A DNA stretch of 64,000 nt from Bacillota bacterium (GTDB taxonomy: Bacteria; Bacillota; Sulfobacillia; JAJZYS01; JAJYTV01), in the NCBI GenBank assembly GCA_021799275.1, contig JAJZAT010000009.1, forward strand, positions 33,240 through 97,239. The letters are read 5' to 3'. This document shows, one piece after another, positions 53,372 through 62,273 of this stretch; position 1 is the stretch's first letter, and the number at the start of each line of letters is the position of its first letter. The notes under the pieces are model-generated. The model did no database searches and was not told where the DNA came from. It saw only the letters and a list, made by a program, of their open reading frames with translations. A program made the translations under genes and the position numbers.

Positions 53372-54071
53372 CCTTGCCAGTGTGATGTGGAAGGAATGCG
53401 CCGAGATGGTCGGCGGGCAACGGTCGCTGCGGGTGTTCGGTATCGCCGTCATCCTGATGGGCATCGCGCCCTCGCTTCTGGCACGCCACAGCGTGCTGAA
53501 CGCCGTGTTCTTCATCCTTCTGCGCATCTTCTACGTCCTGCTCGCCACCGTCATCGTGGTCGCCAATACCGCGCCAGACCTCGTGCTGCATGAGAAAGTC
53601 GGGCGCACGTTCGACTACCTCTTGGCCACGAGGCTTCCCGATTGGGCCATTTATGGCGGCAAGGTGCTGGTCGCGGCGGCGGTGGGCTACATTGCCGCGC
53701 TGGTCGCCGTTGTCCTGCAGCTGGCCTTTGGCGCCGTGCTCTCCGGGCAGGGCTGGAACTGGCTCTTCCTTGGTGATGCCACTGGTCGCATCCTGGCGCT
53801 CGGTTTGACGGCGGACCTCTCGCTCTATGTGGCCGTCGTCGGAACCTTCGTGGCCTTGCGCGTGGGCGAGCAGCGGAGCGCCTACCTCGTGACGGTCCTG
53901 AGCATCGGCATCTGGATCCTTCCCTTTTTGCTGGGCTGGTGGAAGATTGGTACGACGGCCGTCTGGTTTGCCCACGCGACGGAGTTGTTCGCCATCGTGG
54001 CGATTGCCCTTGGCGTGCTGGGAACGCGGCTCTTTCGGCGAGAGATGCTCGTCCTCTATCTGCAGGAGTAG
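53364..54071 (+). CDS. ABC transporter permease
   Basis: A 235-residue ABC-2-like membrane subunit with six hydrophobic segments (FGIAVILMGIAPSLL, LATVIVVANTAPDLV, VLVAAAVGYIAALVAVVLQL, LYVAVVGTFVALRVG, VTVLSIGIWILPFLLGWW, LFAIVAIALGVLGTRLF). The short cytoplasmic stretch LVLHEKVGRTFDYLLATRLPD resembles the coupling region. GGAGGT is 7 nt before the ATG. It pairs with the preceding ATPase. Confidence 0.85.
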   Translation: MRDLASVMWKECAEMVGGQRSLRVFGIAVILMGIAPSLLARHSVLNAVFFILLRIFYVLLATVIVVANTAPDLVLHEKVGRTFDYLLATRLPDWAIYGGKVLVAAAVGYIAALVAVVLQLAFGAVLSGQGWNWLFLGDATGRILALGLTADLSLYVAVVGTFVALRVGEQRSAYLVTVLSIGIWILPFLLGWWKIGTTAVWFAHATELFAIVAIALGVLGTRLFRREMLVLYLQE

Positions 54072-54190
54072 GCACGGCGCCGCGCCTGACACCCGGCCGC
54101 CGGCCGGCGGGAGGACTGGGAGGGGTGGCGGACGAGGCCCGTCGGCGCGAGCCACCTTGTCTCTCACTCGATTCCATCGGAGGGACGCCA

Positions 54191-54976
54191 TTGAGGACGC
54201 GGGACATGTTCTTCGGCGTGCCGGGCGGGCGGCTGTTTGCCCGAATCTGGGACGGGCACGACGTGAGGCATGATCGCGCGCCGATCATCCTCTTCCACGA
54301 CTCTCTCGGGTGTGTGGACGTCTGGCGCGACTTTCCCTCCGAAGTCGCCGCCGCCACGGGCAGGGCAGTCGTGGCCTACGACCGCCTCGGCTTCGGGCGG
54401 TCCGACCCACATCCCACCGTCCTTAGCGCGGATTTCATCCGCGACGAGGCGCGAACCGGACTTCCCGCCCTCCGACAGGCGCTGCACATCGATCGGATGG
54501 TCCTGTTCGGCCATAGCGTGGGTGGCGCGATGGCCGTAGCGGCGGGCGCGATGTTCCCTGCCGCCACCGGGGCGGTCATCACGGAAGCGGCGCAGGCGTT
54601 CGTCGAAGAGCGGACCCTGGCGCGTGTGGCCGAGGCGCGCCAAGCGATGCGAGCACCTGACCAGATCGCGCGCCTTGCCCGCTACCATGGGAGGAAGGCC
54701 CGCTGGGTCCTTGACGCCTGGACCGAGACATGGCTCTCACCCGACTTCGCCGCATGGACCTTGGACGACTATCTGCGTCTGTTGCATTGCCCGGTCCTCG
54801 CCATTCACGGCGATCGGGACGAATTTGGCTCGCAGGCCTTCCCGCAACGCATCGGCGCGCTTCCTCCGACAAGAACGCGGGTGGTGATCGCGGAAGATTG
54901 CGGGCATGTTCCACATCGCGAGCGCCCCGAGATCGTTCTGAAGGCTGTGAGAGAGTGCCTTGCGACTGTTGACTGA
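54191..54976 (+). CDS. Alpha/beta hydrolase
   Basis: A 261-residue alpha/beta-fold hydrolase. FHDSLGCVDVWRDF forms the oxyanion region, VVAYDRLGFGRSD follows, FGHSVGGAMAV holds the nucleophile Ser, HGDRDEFGS the acid Asp and AEDCGHVPHRERPE the catalytic His. This is the complete esterase/C-C hydrolase triad. The TTG at 54191 follows GGAGGG by 6 nt; an ATG at 54206 is an alternative. It lies 119 nt after the ABC permease. Confidence 0.88.
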   Translation: MRTRDMFFGVPGGRLFARIWDGHDVRHDRAPIILFHDSLGCVDVWRDFPSEVAAATGRAVVAYDRLGFGRSDPHPTVLSADFIRDEARTGLPALRQALHIDRMVLFGHSVGGAMAVAAGAMFPAATGAVITEAAQAFVEERTLARVAEARQAMRAPDQIARLARYHGRKARWVLDAWTETWLSPDFAAWTLDDYLRLLHCPVLAIHGDRDEFGSQAFPQRIGALPPTRTRVVIAEDCGHVPHRERPEIVLKAVRECLATVD

Positions 54977-55097
54977 GGCGACAGGCATCGGTTTCATCGC
55001 GGGCGAGCATCCACGCGTCTGGACATGATCTGCTCCCACGCCCTTGCGGGACGGCCGGAGTAGAATCGGGGTGGGGGAGTCGGAGGGCGGTGTCGAC

Positions 55098-55928
55098 ATG
55101 GCATGGCGATCCTGGCTGCCCGTGCTCCTTGCGGCGGGACTGGTGACGGCGTACGGGCCGGCCCCAGCCGCGCAGATGGCGCTGGCAACCAACACCCGGT
55201 CTCCCTCTGCCTCGCGGAGCGAACAACGCACATCCATTCAGATCGATCTATCGGCGTCCAATGGCACCGCCTCGGACAACACGCTACGCATGCGGCAATA
55301 CTGGAAAGCTGAGCTGGGTCTCACCGAGGGATTCAACCGCAAGACGCTCATCTGGCGTTTGGCCACCTCGAACGTGCTGCCCGGGCATCTGAAGCTTGGC
55401 CACCCGCGCACCGTCAAGGTCGAGAGTGGCGGCGGATGGGGCCCCGGCGTTGTGATCTGGTATCGTCCCGTGACGCTCGTCATGCGCTCGGGGTCCAAGC
55501 AGCACTGGCTGCTCGTCACCGTGCAGGAGCGACCAGGCCAGAGCGAGCAGATGGCGGACCTGCTGCAGCAGGCCAGGGCCGCGACGCTTCAGCACGAGGT
55601 GTCGGCCACTTCCGCCACAGCCGCCGCGCAGATCGTCCGCCGCTACTTCCAGGCGATCGAACGGGGGCGCATCGCGAGCGCGCGGGCGCTGATGGCGGGC
55701 CAAGGGGGCAAGTCTCCGGACACCGGACTCAAGACCGCGAAGAACGTGCAGTTCCACGGTGGCACTGTGGCCAGGGTGGGCAGAGCACTCTTCTATGATC
55801 TCGCGTTCTCGGCGGACGTGCGGTATCCCCAGGGAACTCCGCGCACCTCCGGCCGAAACACCTACTTCTTTGTCGTGTCCAACCTCAACGGGCCGTGGCA
55901 GATCCTTTCGGAAGGCAGTGGTCCCTGA
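55098..55928 (+). CDS. Secreted protein of unknown function
   Basis: A 276-residue protein with a signal peptide (WRSWLPVLLAAGLVTAYGPAPAAQ, likely cleavage after Ala). The mature part has no cysteines of note and no family I recognise. It includes SGGGWGPGVVIWYRPVTLVM and IVRRYFQAIERGRIASARALMAG, which suggests an NTF2-like/limonene-epoxide-type C-terminal domain (about 190-270) but this is a guess. GGAGGG is 10 nt before the ATG at 55098. It is probably exported to the cell surface. Confidence 0.7.
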   Translation: MAWRSWLPVLLAAGLVTAYGPAPAAQMALATNTRSPSASRSEQRTSIQIDLSASNGTASDNTLRMRQYWKAELGLTEGFNRKTLIWRLATSNVLPGHLKLGHPRTVKVESGGGWGPGVVIWYRPVTLVMRSGSKQHWLLVTVQERPGQSEQMADLLQQARAATLQHEVSATSATAAAQIVRRYFQAIERGRIASARALMAGQGGKSPDTGLKTAKNVQFHGGTVARVGRALFYDLAFSADVRYPQGTPRTSGRNTYFFVVSNLNGPWQILSEGSGP

Positions 55929-56093
55929 GCCGGGGCGAAGCGGCGGAGCCTTGACTTGGGCGTCGTCCGACTTAGCCAGTCCCGCGGCCAGAGTAGGGCG
56001 GACGTGATCATTCTGTCGGCCGAGTGTTGCAACGGTAGGATTCTGACCGCTGTGGGCGAATAGCACCCACATAGGAAAGGAGGTGATGGAGCA

Positions 56094-56168
56094 ATGTCCT
56101 GTACGGTGGGCGTGGATCGCGCCGTCTGCTCCGTCGCCATCCGCATGGTGCAGGTGCTGCAGCGGTAA
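56094..56168 (+). CDS. 24-residue small ORF with near-perfect Shine-Dalgarno
   Basis: AAAGGAGGTGAT, a full match to the anti-Shine-Dalgarno sequence of 16S rRNA, stands 6 nt before an ATG followed by 23 codons and TAA. The peptide begins MSCTVGVDRAVC and ends RMVQVLQR. It has two cysteines and a mostly hydrophobic middle. TGTGGG...CCCACA forms a short inverted repeat just upstream. It could be a leader peptide for the downstream redox operon or a functional microprotein. It is too short for the ORF track. Confidence 0.55.
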   Translation: MSCTVGVDRAVCSVAIRMVQVLQR

Positions 56169-56562
56169 GAACCGCCCCGGCGCAGGCTCAGCTCGGTCCA
56201 CGCCTCCCGGCTTTGGGCGATGCCCACGGTCCGGGGGGCGTGACTATTCATGTTGACGGCTGAATCCCTGATGAGGTCAGGTGTCTGGCTCCCAGTAGCT
56301 GATGAGAGACTCCAGCGTAAAGCTGGTACTCAGGCGATCGACCGGGACTGGCCATCTGGGCGCATTGGTTGGCGTTGTGGACGCGGAGCGTCCTGTTTGC
56401 AAGCCTTTCTCACAGGCGGGTAATCGCCTGCGCTGCGGCTGCCTGCCGGATAGGACTTTGGTCCTGGGACTTTGAACCCAATCGCGGCCACACTTCTCGA
56501 GACTTTCTGCCCTAGCACGTCCATTCGGCCAATCCTACCCTTGGGCCAGAGGGGGGTAGGCA
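56169..56562. other. Hairpin-rich noncoding stretch
   Basis: No gene is evident. Perfect small hairpins follow each other: CCTGA/TCAGG (56267-56281), CCAGC/GCTGG (56312-56326), GGACGC/GCGTCC (56379-56393), CAGGCG/CGCCTG (56413-56430), CGGC/GCCG (56436-56448) and AGGAC/GTCCT (56452-56465). This could be the structured leader RNA of the polyferredoxin gene. I could not match it to a known riboswitch. Confidence 0.4.
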
Positions 56563-58053
56563 ATGGCCGTGCGGCCCAAGGAACCAGATCCAAATGTCGC
56601 GAGCGTCTACTTTGCACCTACCGATCCCGATCCTAGGCTAGAGATCACGCGTGCCGGCTGGGTGCGTCGCCTAGTCAAGAGCCGTGCCTTTCAGTTCGCC
56701 CTGATCCTGCCGAACCAGATCATCTTCTGGGTCGTGATCACCGCCGGGCTCTTCGGCGTCGCAGCTCCAACTCGGAACTTCGCCACGGTCATCACATGGT
56801 ACATCTGGTTCTGCGCGGTCTTCCTGCTGATGGTCGGCGTCGGACGGGGCTGGTGCGCCATGTGTCCGTTTGGCGGGTTCGCCGAGTGGATCCAGCGTCG
56901 CACCCTGTGGCAGCGCAAGCCCAAGAGCATGACGCTTGGCCGACGCTGGAGCCGCAATCTGAGCCGCTACGGCCTGCTGCCATCGGTCGTTCTGTTCATC
57001 GTGCTCACCTACTTCGAGGAGTACTTCAACATTGCGGGACCTGGGGAGCCGCGTTACACAAGCTTCCTCGTTCTCTCGGTGATCACGATCGCACTGATCT
57101 CTTTCCTGGTATTGGAACGGAGGAGCTTCTGCCGCTATCTCTGCCCACTTTCCGCCCTGATCGGTACCGTGGGGGCCACAGGTATGGTGACCGGCTTCCG
57201 CACGCGGAACCGCGAGGTATGCCTGGAGTGCAAGACCAAGGACTGCATGCGCGGTAGTGAACGCGGCTACCCCTGCCCATGGTTCGAATGGCCGGGCAGC
57301 GCAACGTCGAACTTGATGTGCGGACTCTGTAGCGAGTGCTTCAAGAGTTGCCCTTCCGACAACATAGGACTCTTCGTACAAAAACCGCTGACGTCCGTGA
57401 TCCAGCCGCTTCGCCGACGCTGGGACATTGCGCTCGGAGTGCTGCTCCTGCTCGGCCTCGTCATGTTCCAGCAGATCAACGCCCTACCCATTTACACAAC
57501 GGTGGACAACTGGCTGAATGCGGTAACGCACTTCCCCAGCTATCCCAACCCGATCGACTACGTCGTCATCATCGCTGCCATAACGGCCGTGGTGCTCGGA
57601 TACATCCAACTGCTGCACAAGAGTCTCTCGGGCGTAGAGGGGCGGTCGGCCGCGAGCTTCACGCAATGGCTGATGCCCGTGGCATATGGACTGATCCCGC
57701 TCGTGGCAGCGGACTACCTTGCGCGGCAACTGCCACGCTTCTTCGATCATATGCTCCGCATCGTGCCCGCCATCTCGGATCCCTTCGACTTCGGGTGGAA
57801 CCTCTTCGGCACTGCGCACTCGCCGCTCTACAATGTGCATCTGCTCTCGACCGCAGGCGTGGTGCGCAGCCAGGTGATCGTCATCGCGATCGGCGCGATC
57901 GGCTCGATCTATGCGACATGGCACATCACGCAGCGTGACATCCGACCGCTGACAGGTCGCCTTTGGGCCGCGAAGGTCGCTGGGGCCCTGTTCAACGCGC
58001 TGCTGGGTGTTGCCATGATCTGGCTCTACATTGCGATGGCTGGGGCGCAGTAA
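56563..58053 (+). CDS. Membrane polyferredoxin (NapH/NosR-like)
   Basis: A 496-residue protein with about nine or ten membrane helices and several iron-sulfur motifs: CAMCPFG near residue 105, CRYLCPL near 190, CLECKTKDC near 220 and CGLCSECFKSCP near 255. CxxxCP-type motifs after a helix are typical of NapH, NosR and CcoG, which pass electrons between membrane carriers and periplasmic or cytoplasmic enzymes. The next gene, 29 nt away, is a soluble-type Fe-S/flavin oxidoreductase. The start ATG follows GGGGGTAGG. Confidence 0.88.
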   Translation: MAVRPKEPDPNVASVYFAPTDPDPRLEITRAGWVRRLVKSRAFQFALILPNQIIFWVVITAGLFGVAAPTRNFATVITWYIWFCAVFLLMVGVGRGWCAMCPFGGFAEWIQRRTLWQRKPKSMTLGRRWSRNLSRYGLLPSVVLFIVLTYFEEYFNIAGPGEPRYTSFLVLSVITIALISFLVLERRSFCRYLCPLSALIGTVGATGMVTGFRTRNREVCLECKTKDCMRGSERGYPCPWFEWPGSATSNLMCGLCSECFKSCPSDNIGLFVQKPLTSVIQPLRRRWDIALGVLLLLGLVMFQQINALPIYTTVDNWLNAVTHFPSYPNPIDYVVIIAAITAVVLGYIQLLHKSLSGVEGRSAASFTQWLMPVAYGLIPLVAADYLARQLPRFFDHMLRIVPAISDPFDFGWNLFGTAHSPLYNVHLLSTAGVVRSQVIVIAIGAIGSIYATWHITQRDIRPLTGRLWAAKVAGALFNALLGVAMIWLYIAMAGAQ

Positions 58054-58082
58054 GGCGCAAGAGACGCAAAGGAGGGGACGAG

Positions 58083-60053
58083 GTGGCCATACAGGATGCG
58101 GAGCTGGACCGTCACGTAAGGCATCGGGTCATCGTAGACAGGGAGCGCTGTGCGGGTTGCCGCGAGTGCATTCTGCGCTGCCCGGTTGGAGCGCTGGAAC
58201 TGGACGAAGCGAACTGGATCTGCCGGTCGCATGAGGAGGATTGTGTCGGCTGCCGTGCCTGCGAGCGCACCTGCCCCTTCGCTGCGATCGAGGTGGATGG
58301 ACCTTTGCTCGTCGCACCAGCAGCTGCGGCGCGTCTCGCAGAGTTCAAGGAAGGCAGCCCGCGCGGGATCGCAGAGGTGCACCTCGGGTTTGCAGGTTGG
58401 GATGACGCGCGCGCTGAGGCGGAACGCTGCCTGCAATGCGCGGATCCGACCTGTGTCCTCGGGTGCCCTGCGCACAACGACATACCCGCCTTCATCTCCG
58501 CCATGCGCGAAGGAGACCTGAGCCGTGCGCATGAGGTCCTACGCAGGACGACTGTGTTCCCGGACATCTGCAGCCGCGTATGCGACCAGAGCAGCCAGTG
58601 CGAGGGCGCCTGCTCGTTGCGTCTCGCCGGCGGCGAGCCGGTGCGCATTGGGCTCCTGGAGCGTTTTGTGGCCGACGGGGCACCGGTACCGCCGCCACAT
58701 GTGCCTGCTCGTTCTGTCGGTCTGTCGGTCGGGATCGTAGGAGCTGGCCCGGCAGGGCTGGCTGCCGCATGGGAACTGTTGGCTGAAGGCGCCGAAGTCG
58801 TTGTGTACGAACGCGAGACGCGGCCACTGGGCGTCCTCGACTGGGGCATTCCTGCCTTCTCTCTGCCCGACGAGATTGCGGCCCGCCCCTTGCAGGCGCT
58901 GGAGCAAGCCGGACTGCAGATCGTTACAGGGGTCGAGATCGGCAGGGAGAAGTCGGTCCAGGACCTGCTGTCGGAGCATAATGCGGTCATCCTGGCACAC
59001 GGGGCAGCGCAGCCGCTCGCTTTGCAGGCTAGAGGTATGGATGAGGCGCGCGTCGAGGATGCGACGTCGTTCCTGCGGCGGGCGAAGGAAGCCTTGCGAA
59101 AGGGGCAGCGACTGCCTGACATCCGCCCCGGTGCCAAGATTCTGGTGGTAGGCGCAGGCAACACCGCCATGGACGTGGCGCGCAGCGCGAAACGCTTGGG
59201 GGCTGACGTGCTGGCGATCGAGTGGATGGATCGCCGCTTTGCGAAGGTGCGCCCCGACGAGCTCGAACTGGCGGAGCGCGAGGGCGTGCGCATCCGCTTC
59301 AACACCGTCGTGACAAGTCTCGAAACCGGCATTGGCGAGCTGTTCAGGGCACGACTCGGCCACACCCGCCAAAGGAGCGCCAGGGAGCGCCCGCAGGTTC
59401 TTTCGGGCACATCGGACGAGGTGGGCCTGATCCAGCTTGTGGTGGTGGCTATGGGTTATCGCGTGGAGGACAGTCCGCTGGCGGGCCTGAGGGCCTCCCT
59501 GCCCGTACCGCCTCTCGAGCGGCCGGCCTACCGAGATCGCCGCCTCATGGCGTCCGGATTGCCGCAGGGATCGGAGCAGATGGCACAGCGCGTCGAAGAG
59601 CGGGAGGGTGCCATGGCACTTGCTCAGAGACCGATCGCCGAGCGCGTCTATGCGGCGGGCGATGCGCTGACGGGACCGTCGACGGTTGTTGCGGCCATGG
59701 CGCAAGGCAGGGCGGTCGCACACACGATTGTGCGCCAGTGGCTACAAGGTGGGCTGCGTCCTGCGTCGCCACCCCGACTGAGCGCGGTGGCAGGCGTTGC
59801 GAGGCAGGCTAGAGGCGTGGCGCCGGTTGCAATGAGTCCTCTAAGGATGACGAGTCTGGCGCTTCTCGGCATAGGGTCTGTCTTCTGTGTGACGATCATC
59901 GGGTTCATGGCCGGCGCGCTGCTGCTCGTGTCCGGACTCTTCCTGCTGCTGCTAGACATTCTCGGCCGCTGGGTGCAGCATGAAGTGCAAAAACTGGGCG
60001 AACTTCCGCAAGAGGTCGAGATCGCACCGCACATGCGCAGGTTGCGCAGGTGA
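58083..60053 (+). CDS. Ferredoxin-GltD-like NAD(P)H oxidoreductase with membrane anchor
   Basis: A 656-residue protein. Two [4Fe-4S] ferredoxin motifs (CAGCRECILRCP, CVGCRACERTCP) come first. A GltD-like Fe-S domain follows (CLQCADPTCVLGCP, CSRVCDQSSQCEGAC). The FAD motif is VGIVGAGPAGLAAAWELL, the NAD(P)H motif ILVVGAGNTAMDVARSA, and the C-terminal FAD segment RVYAAGDALTGPSTVV. About 40 hydrophobic residues near the C-terminus form one or two membrane helices, unusual for this family. It likely moves electrons between NAD(P)H and the polyferredoxin upstream. The GTG start is preceded by AAAGGAGGGG. Confidence 0.85.
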   Translation: MAIQDAELDRHVRHRVIVDRERCAGCRECILRCPVGALELDEANWICRSHEEDCVGCRACERTCPFAAIEVDGPLLVAPAAAARLAEFKEGSPRGIAEVHLGFAGWDDARAEAERCLQCADPTCVLGCPAHNDIPAFISAMREGDLSRAHEVLRRTTVFPDICSRVCDQSSQCEGACSLRLAGGEPVRIGLLERFVADGAPVPPPHVPARSVGLSVGIVGAGPAGLAAAWELLAEGAEVVVYERETRPLGVLDWGIPAFSLPDEIAARPLQALEQAGLQIVTGVEIGREKSVQDLLSEHNAVILAHGAAQPLALQARGMDEARVEDATSFLRRAKEALRKGQRLPDIRPGAKILVVGAGNTAMDVARSAKRLGADVLAIEWMDRRFAKVRPDELELAEREGVRIRFNTVVTSLETGIGELFRARLGHTRQRSARERPQVLSGTSDEVGLIQLVVVAMGYRVEDSPLAGLRASLPVPPLERPAYRDRRLMASGLPQGSEQMAQRVEEREGAMALAQRPIAERVYAAGDALTGPSTVVAAMAQGRAVAHTIVRQWLQGGLRPASPPRLSAVAGVARQARGVAPVAMSPLRMTSLALLGIGSVFCVTIIGFMAGALLLVSGLFLLLLDILGRWVQHEVQKLGELPQEVEIAPHMRRLRR

Positions 60054-60080
60054 CCCTGTGGTTTGAAAGGCCGGTGTCCG

Positions 60081-61505
60081 ATGGAGAGCAGCCACCCTGA
60101 ACCGCAGGCTTCGCCGTTCCTGCTGGGACGACCGGGACGCGCGAGCATGGCAGGGCGCATCAAGTGGATACTGATCGTCCTCATCGCGGCAGTCGAGATG
60201 GGCTTCGACTTCTGGATCGAACCGTGGTTGCGTTCAGCCACGCCATGGGAAGAGTTCGCCGAGCGATACATGTCAGTTGTCGAGTCGATCGCCATCTGCT
60301 CCATCATCTGGGTCGTTTTCACACAGATCGAGCGCCTCGAACGAAAGCTGGCGCAGCGCCAAGCCCAGCTGAGCCAGCTCTACGAGGCCGCCAGCCGATG
60401 GGACGAGCAACTCGAGGCACTCCATCAGGCGTCGGTGGACATCGCGCGGGACGGCACCTATCAGCAGGTTCTCGGACGTATCGCCGCGCTCGCGGCACAA
60501 CTGAGCCGTGCGACGTACTGCGCTCTCGCCGAGTTCGACGAGGCGCAGAACGTCGTGTCGTTCGTCACGTACGGAGTGGCGGAGGATGTGCGCCAGGCCA
60601 TCGGAAAACCGCCGAACCACAAAGGGCTCCTGTCACGGCTGTCCGGAACCAAACCACTCAGGCTCGACGATGTCACGCGTGGCCCGGGCTTCACGGGATT
60701 TCCCGCGGCACATCCTCAGTTCAGCGCCTTCCTGGGCGTACCGATACGCTGGGAGGGGGAACTACTCGGCCACCTCTATCTCGGGGGCCGCGAGGATGGC
60801 GACACCTTCAGTTTGCCGGACGAACGCCTGCTCCAGATGTTCGCGGTCCAGGCGGCGATCATCATAGCCCGCGAGAGGGTGGCGCGTGCCTACGCGAGTC
60901 AGGTGCGCCAGTCGGAGCGGCGGGAGATCGCGGTGGAATTGCACGACCGCGCGCTGCAGGGGCTCTATGCCCTCGGCATTCAGCTGCAGAGAGCCAAGGG
61001 GCACGGTCTAAAGTCCCTTACGGACACGATGACGGTAGATCTTGCGATCGAAGCGGTGCAGCGTTCCATGGTCGCCATCCGCGGCGTGCTGGAGGCACTC
61101 GAGCGCGACCCGCCGGCTAGCGCCGCGGAAGCTCTGCGGGCCGAGGCCGATGACGTCGCGCACCTGTACGGCGTCACCGTGGGCTGGCAGGGTATCGAGA
61201 TTGCGGACCGCCTGCCCAGACCCTGGGTCGCGAAACTTGGGCAGGTTGTGCATGAGGCGGTCGCCAACGCCGGGCGACACGGCCAGGCGGCGAAGGTATG
61301 GGTTGAACTGTCCTGCACGGAGCGGGAACTGCTCGTCCGGATCGAGGACGACGGTACAGGCTGCGCGAACTTCGAGATCCGGGAAGGGCATGGCATCGCC
61401 AACATGCTCCGCAACCTCGCTGAACTCGGCGGCACGGCGGCACTGGACTGCGCCGGAGCGAAGGGTGCGCGCCTGGACGTACGCCTGCCCTGGCCGGCCG
61501 CGTGA
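60081..61505 (+). CDS. Sensor histidine kinase, NarL-partner type, with GAF domain
   Basis: A 474-residue kinase. Two N-terminal membrane helices (WILIVLIAAVEMGFDFWI; SIAICSIIWVVF), a coiled linker, a GAF domain at about residues 115-265, then a HisKA_3 box (REIAVELHDRALQGL, phosphorylated His) and an HATPase_c domain (VVHEAVANAGRHGQA, EDDGTGC, GHGIANMLRN). The GAF has no obvious cysteine cluster for Fe-S or heme. I chose the ATG at 60081. Its response regulator follows, and both lie downstream of the redox genes they may control. Confidence 0.92.
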   Translation: MESSHPEPQASPFLLGRPGRASMAGRIKWILIVLIAAVEMGFDFWIEPWLRSATPWEEFAERYMSVVESIAICSIIWVVFTQIERLERKLAQRQAQLSQLYEAASRWDEQLEALHQASVDIARDGTYQQVLGRIAALAAQLSRATYCALAEFDEAQNVVSFVTYGVAEDVRQAIGKPPNHKGLLSRLSGTKPLRLDDVTRGPGFTGFPAAHPQFSAFLGVPIRWEGELLGHLYLGGREDGDTFSLPDERLLQMFAVQAAIIIARERVARAYASQVRQSERREIAVELHDRALQGLYALGIQLQRAKGHGLKSLTDTMTVDLAIEAVQRSMVAIRGVLEALERDPPASAAEALRAEADDVAHLYGVTVGWQGIEIADRLPRPWVAKLGQVVHEAVANAGRHGQAAKVWVELSCTERELLVRIEDDGTGCANFEIREGHGIANMLRNLAELGGTAALDCAGAKGARLDVRLPWPAA

Positions 61506-61546
61506 TGTGGGAAAGAATCGGTCAGAGGTAGAGAGGAGGGCCGCTG

Positions 61547-62218
61547 ATGATACGCGTCGTCATCGTAGATGACCATGAGGTTGTGCGTGTCGGGCTTGCC
61601 TCTCTGTTGCGGGACACCGTGGATTTTGTCGTAGATGCCATGGCAGGGAGTGCGGCCGAGGCCATCGCTGCCGTAGGCCGGCATCGGCCGGACGTAGTGA
61701 TCCTAGACATCCGCCTGCCAGATCGCTCAGGTCTCGACATCGTACCCGAACTCAGACGGATTGCTCCGGCAACGAAGATCGTGGTGCTCACGTCGTACGG
61801 TGAGGACCATGCCATGGTTGCTGCCGCCGCGACTGGTGTAGACGCCTTTCTGACGAAGACGGTCGACAGCGAAAAGCTCTGTAGCGCCATCCGCGCCGTG
61901 GCAGAAGGCCGACAGGTCCTGCGTGATCAGGTGGCCGACGCCTTGCTGCGTTATGTGCGCAACGGTGAGGCTGGCATGCGTCCCGAGACCCTCACACAGG
62001 CCCTCACTCCGCGCGAGGTCGAAGTCGCCAGGGCCGTGGCACTTGGACTGAGCAATAGGGAAGTGGCCGAACGCCTTGCCTTGGCGGAGAAAACGGTAAA
62101 GAACCATGTCAGTGATATCCTCGATAAGCTCGGCTTGTCGAGACGGGCGCAGATCGTCGCTCTGTTTAGTGGCGGCGGTCTTGCTCAATCTGGTGTGTCA
62201 CGTTTGGATACGATTTGA
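61547..62218 (+). CDS. NarL/FixJ-family response regulator
   Basis: A 223-residue regulator. The receiver domain has acidic residues in VDDHEVVR, the phospho-acceptor Asp in VVILDIRLPD, and VVLTSYGEDH and KTVDSEKL (Thr and Lys). The LuxR-type DNA-binding domain (LTPREVEVARAVALGLSNREVAERL and EKTVKNHVSDILDKLGLSRRAQ) follows. GAGGAGGG precedes the ATG. It is the partner of the kinase, 41 nt away. Its target may be the promoter region before the small ORF. Confidence 0.94.
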   Translation: MIRVVIVDDHEVVRVGLASLLRDTVDFVVDAMAGSAAEAIAAVGRHRPDVVILDIRLPDRSGLDIVPELRRIAPATKIVVLTSYGEDHAMVAAAATGVDAFLTKTVDSEKLCSAIRAVAEGRQVLRDQVADALLRYVRNGEAGMRPETLTQALTPREVEVARAVALGLSNREVAERLALAEKTVKNHVSDILDKLGLSRRAQIVALFSGGGLAQSGVSRLDTI

Positions 62219-62273
62219 GCCTCGGCTCGATCTCAAGGTTAGTTCCCCCGGCAGACTGATGGTACCTTCCGGG

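Noticed and set aside
56267-56330. Two CTGATGAG motifs suggesting a hammerhead ribozyme
   Set aside because: The following stem is not closed by the required GAAA, and no cleavage-site triplet is placed correctly.
57283-57300. TTCGAA resembling a tRNA T-loop
   Set aside because: It lies inside the polyferredoxin coding region (WFEWPG) with no cloverleaf around it.
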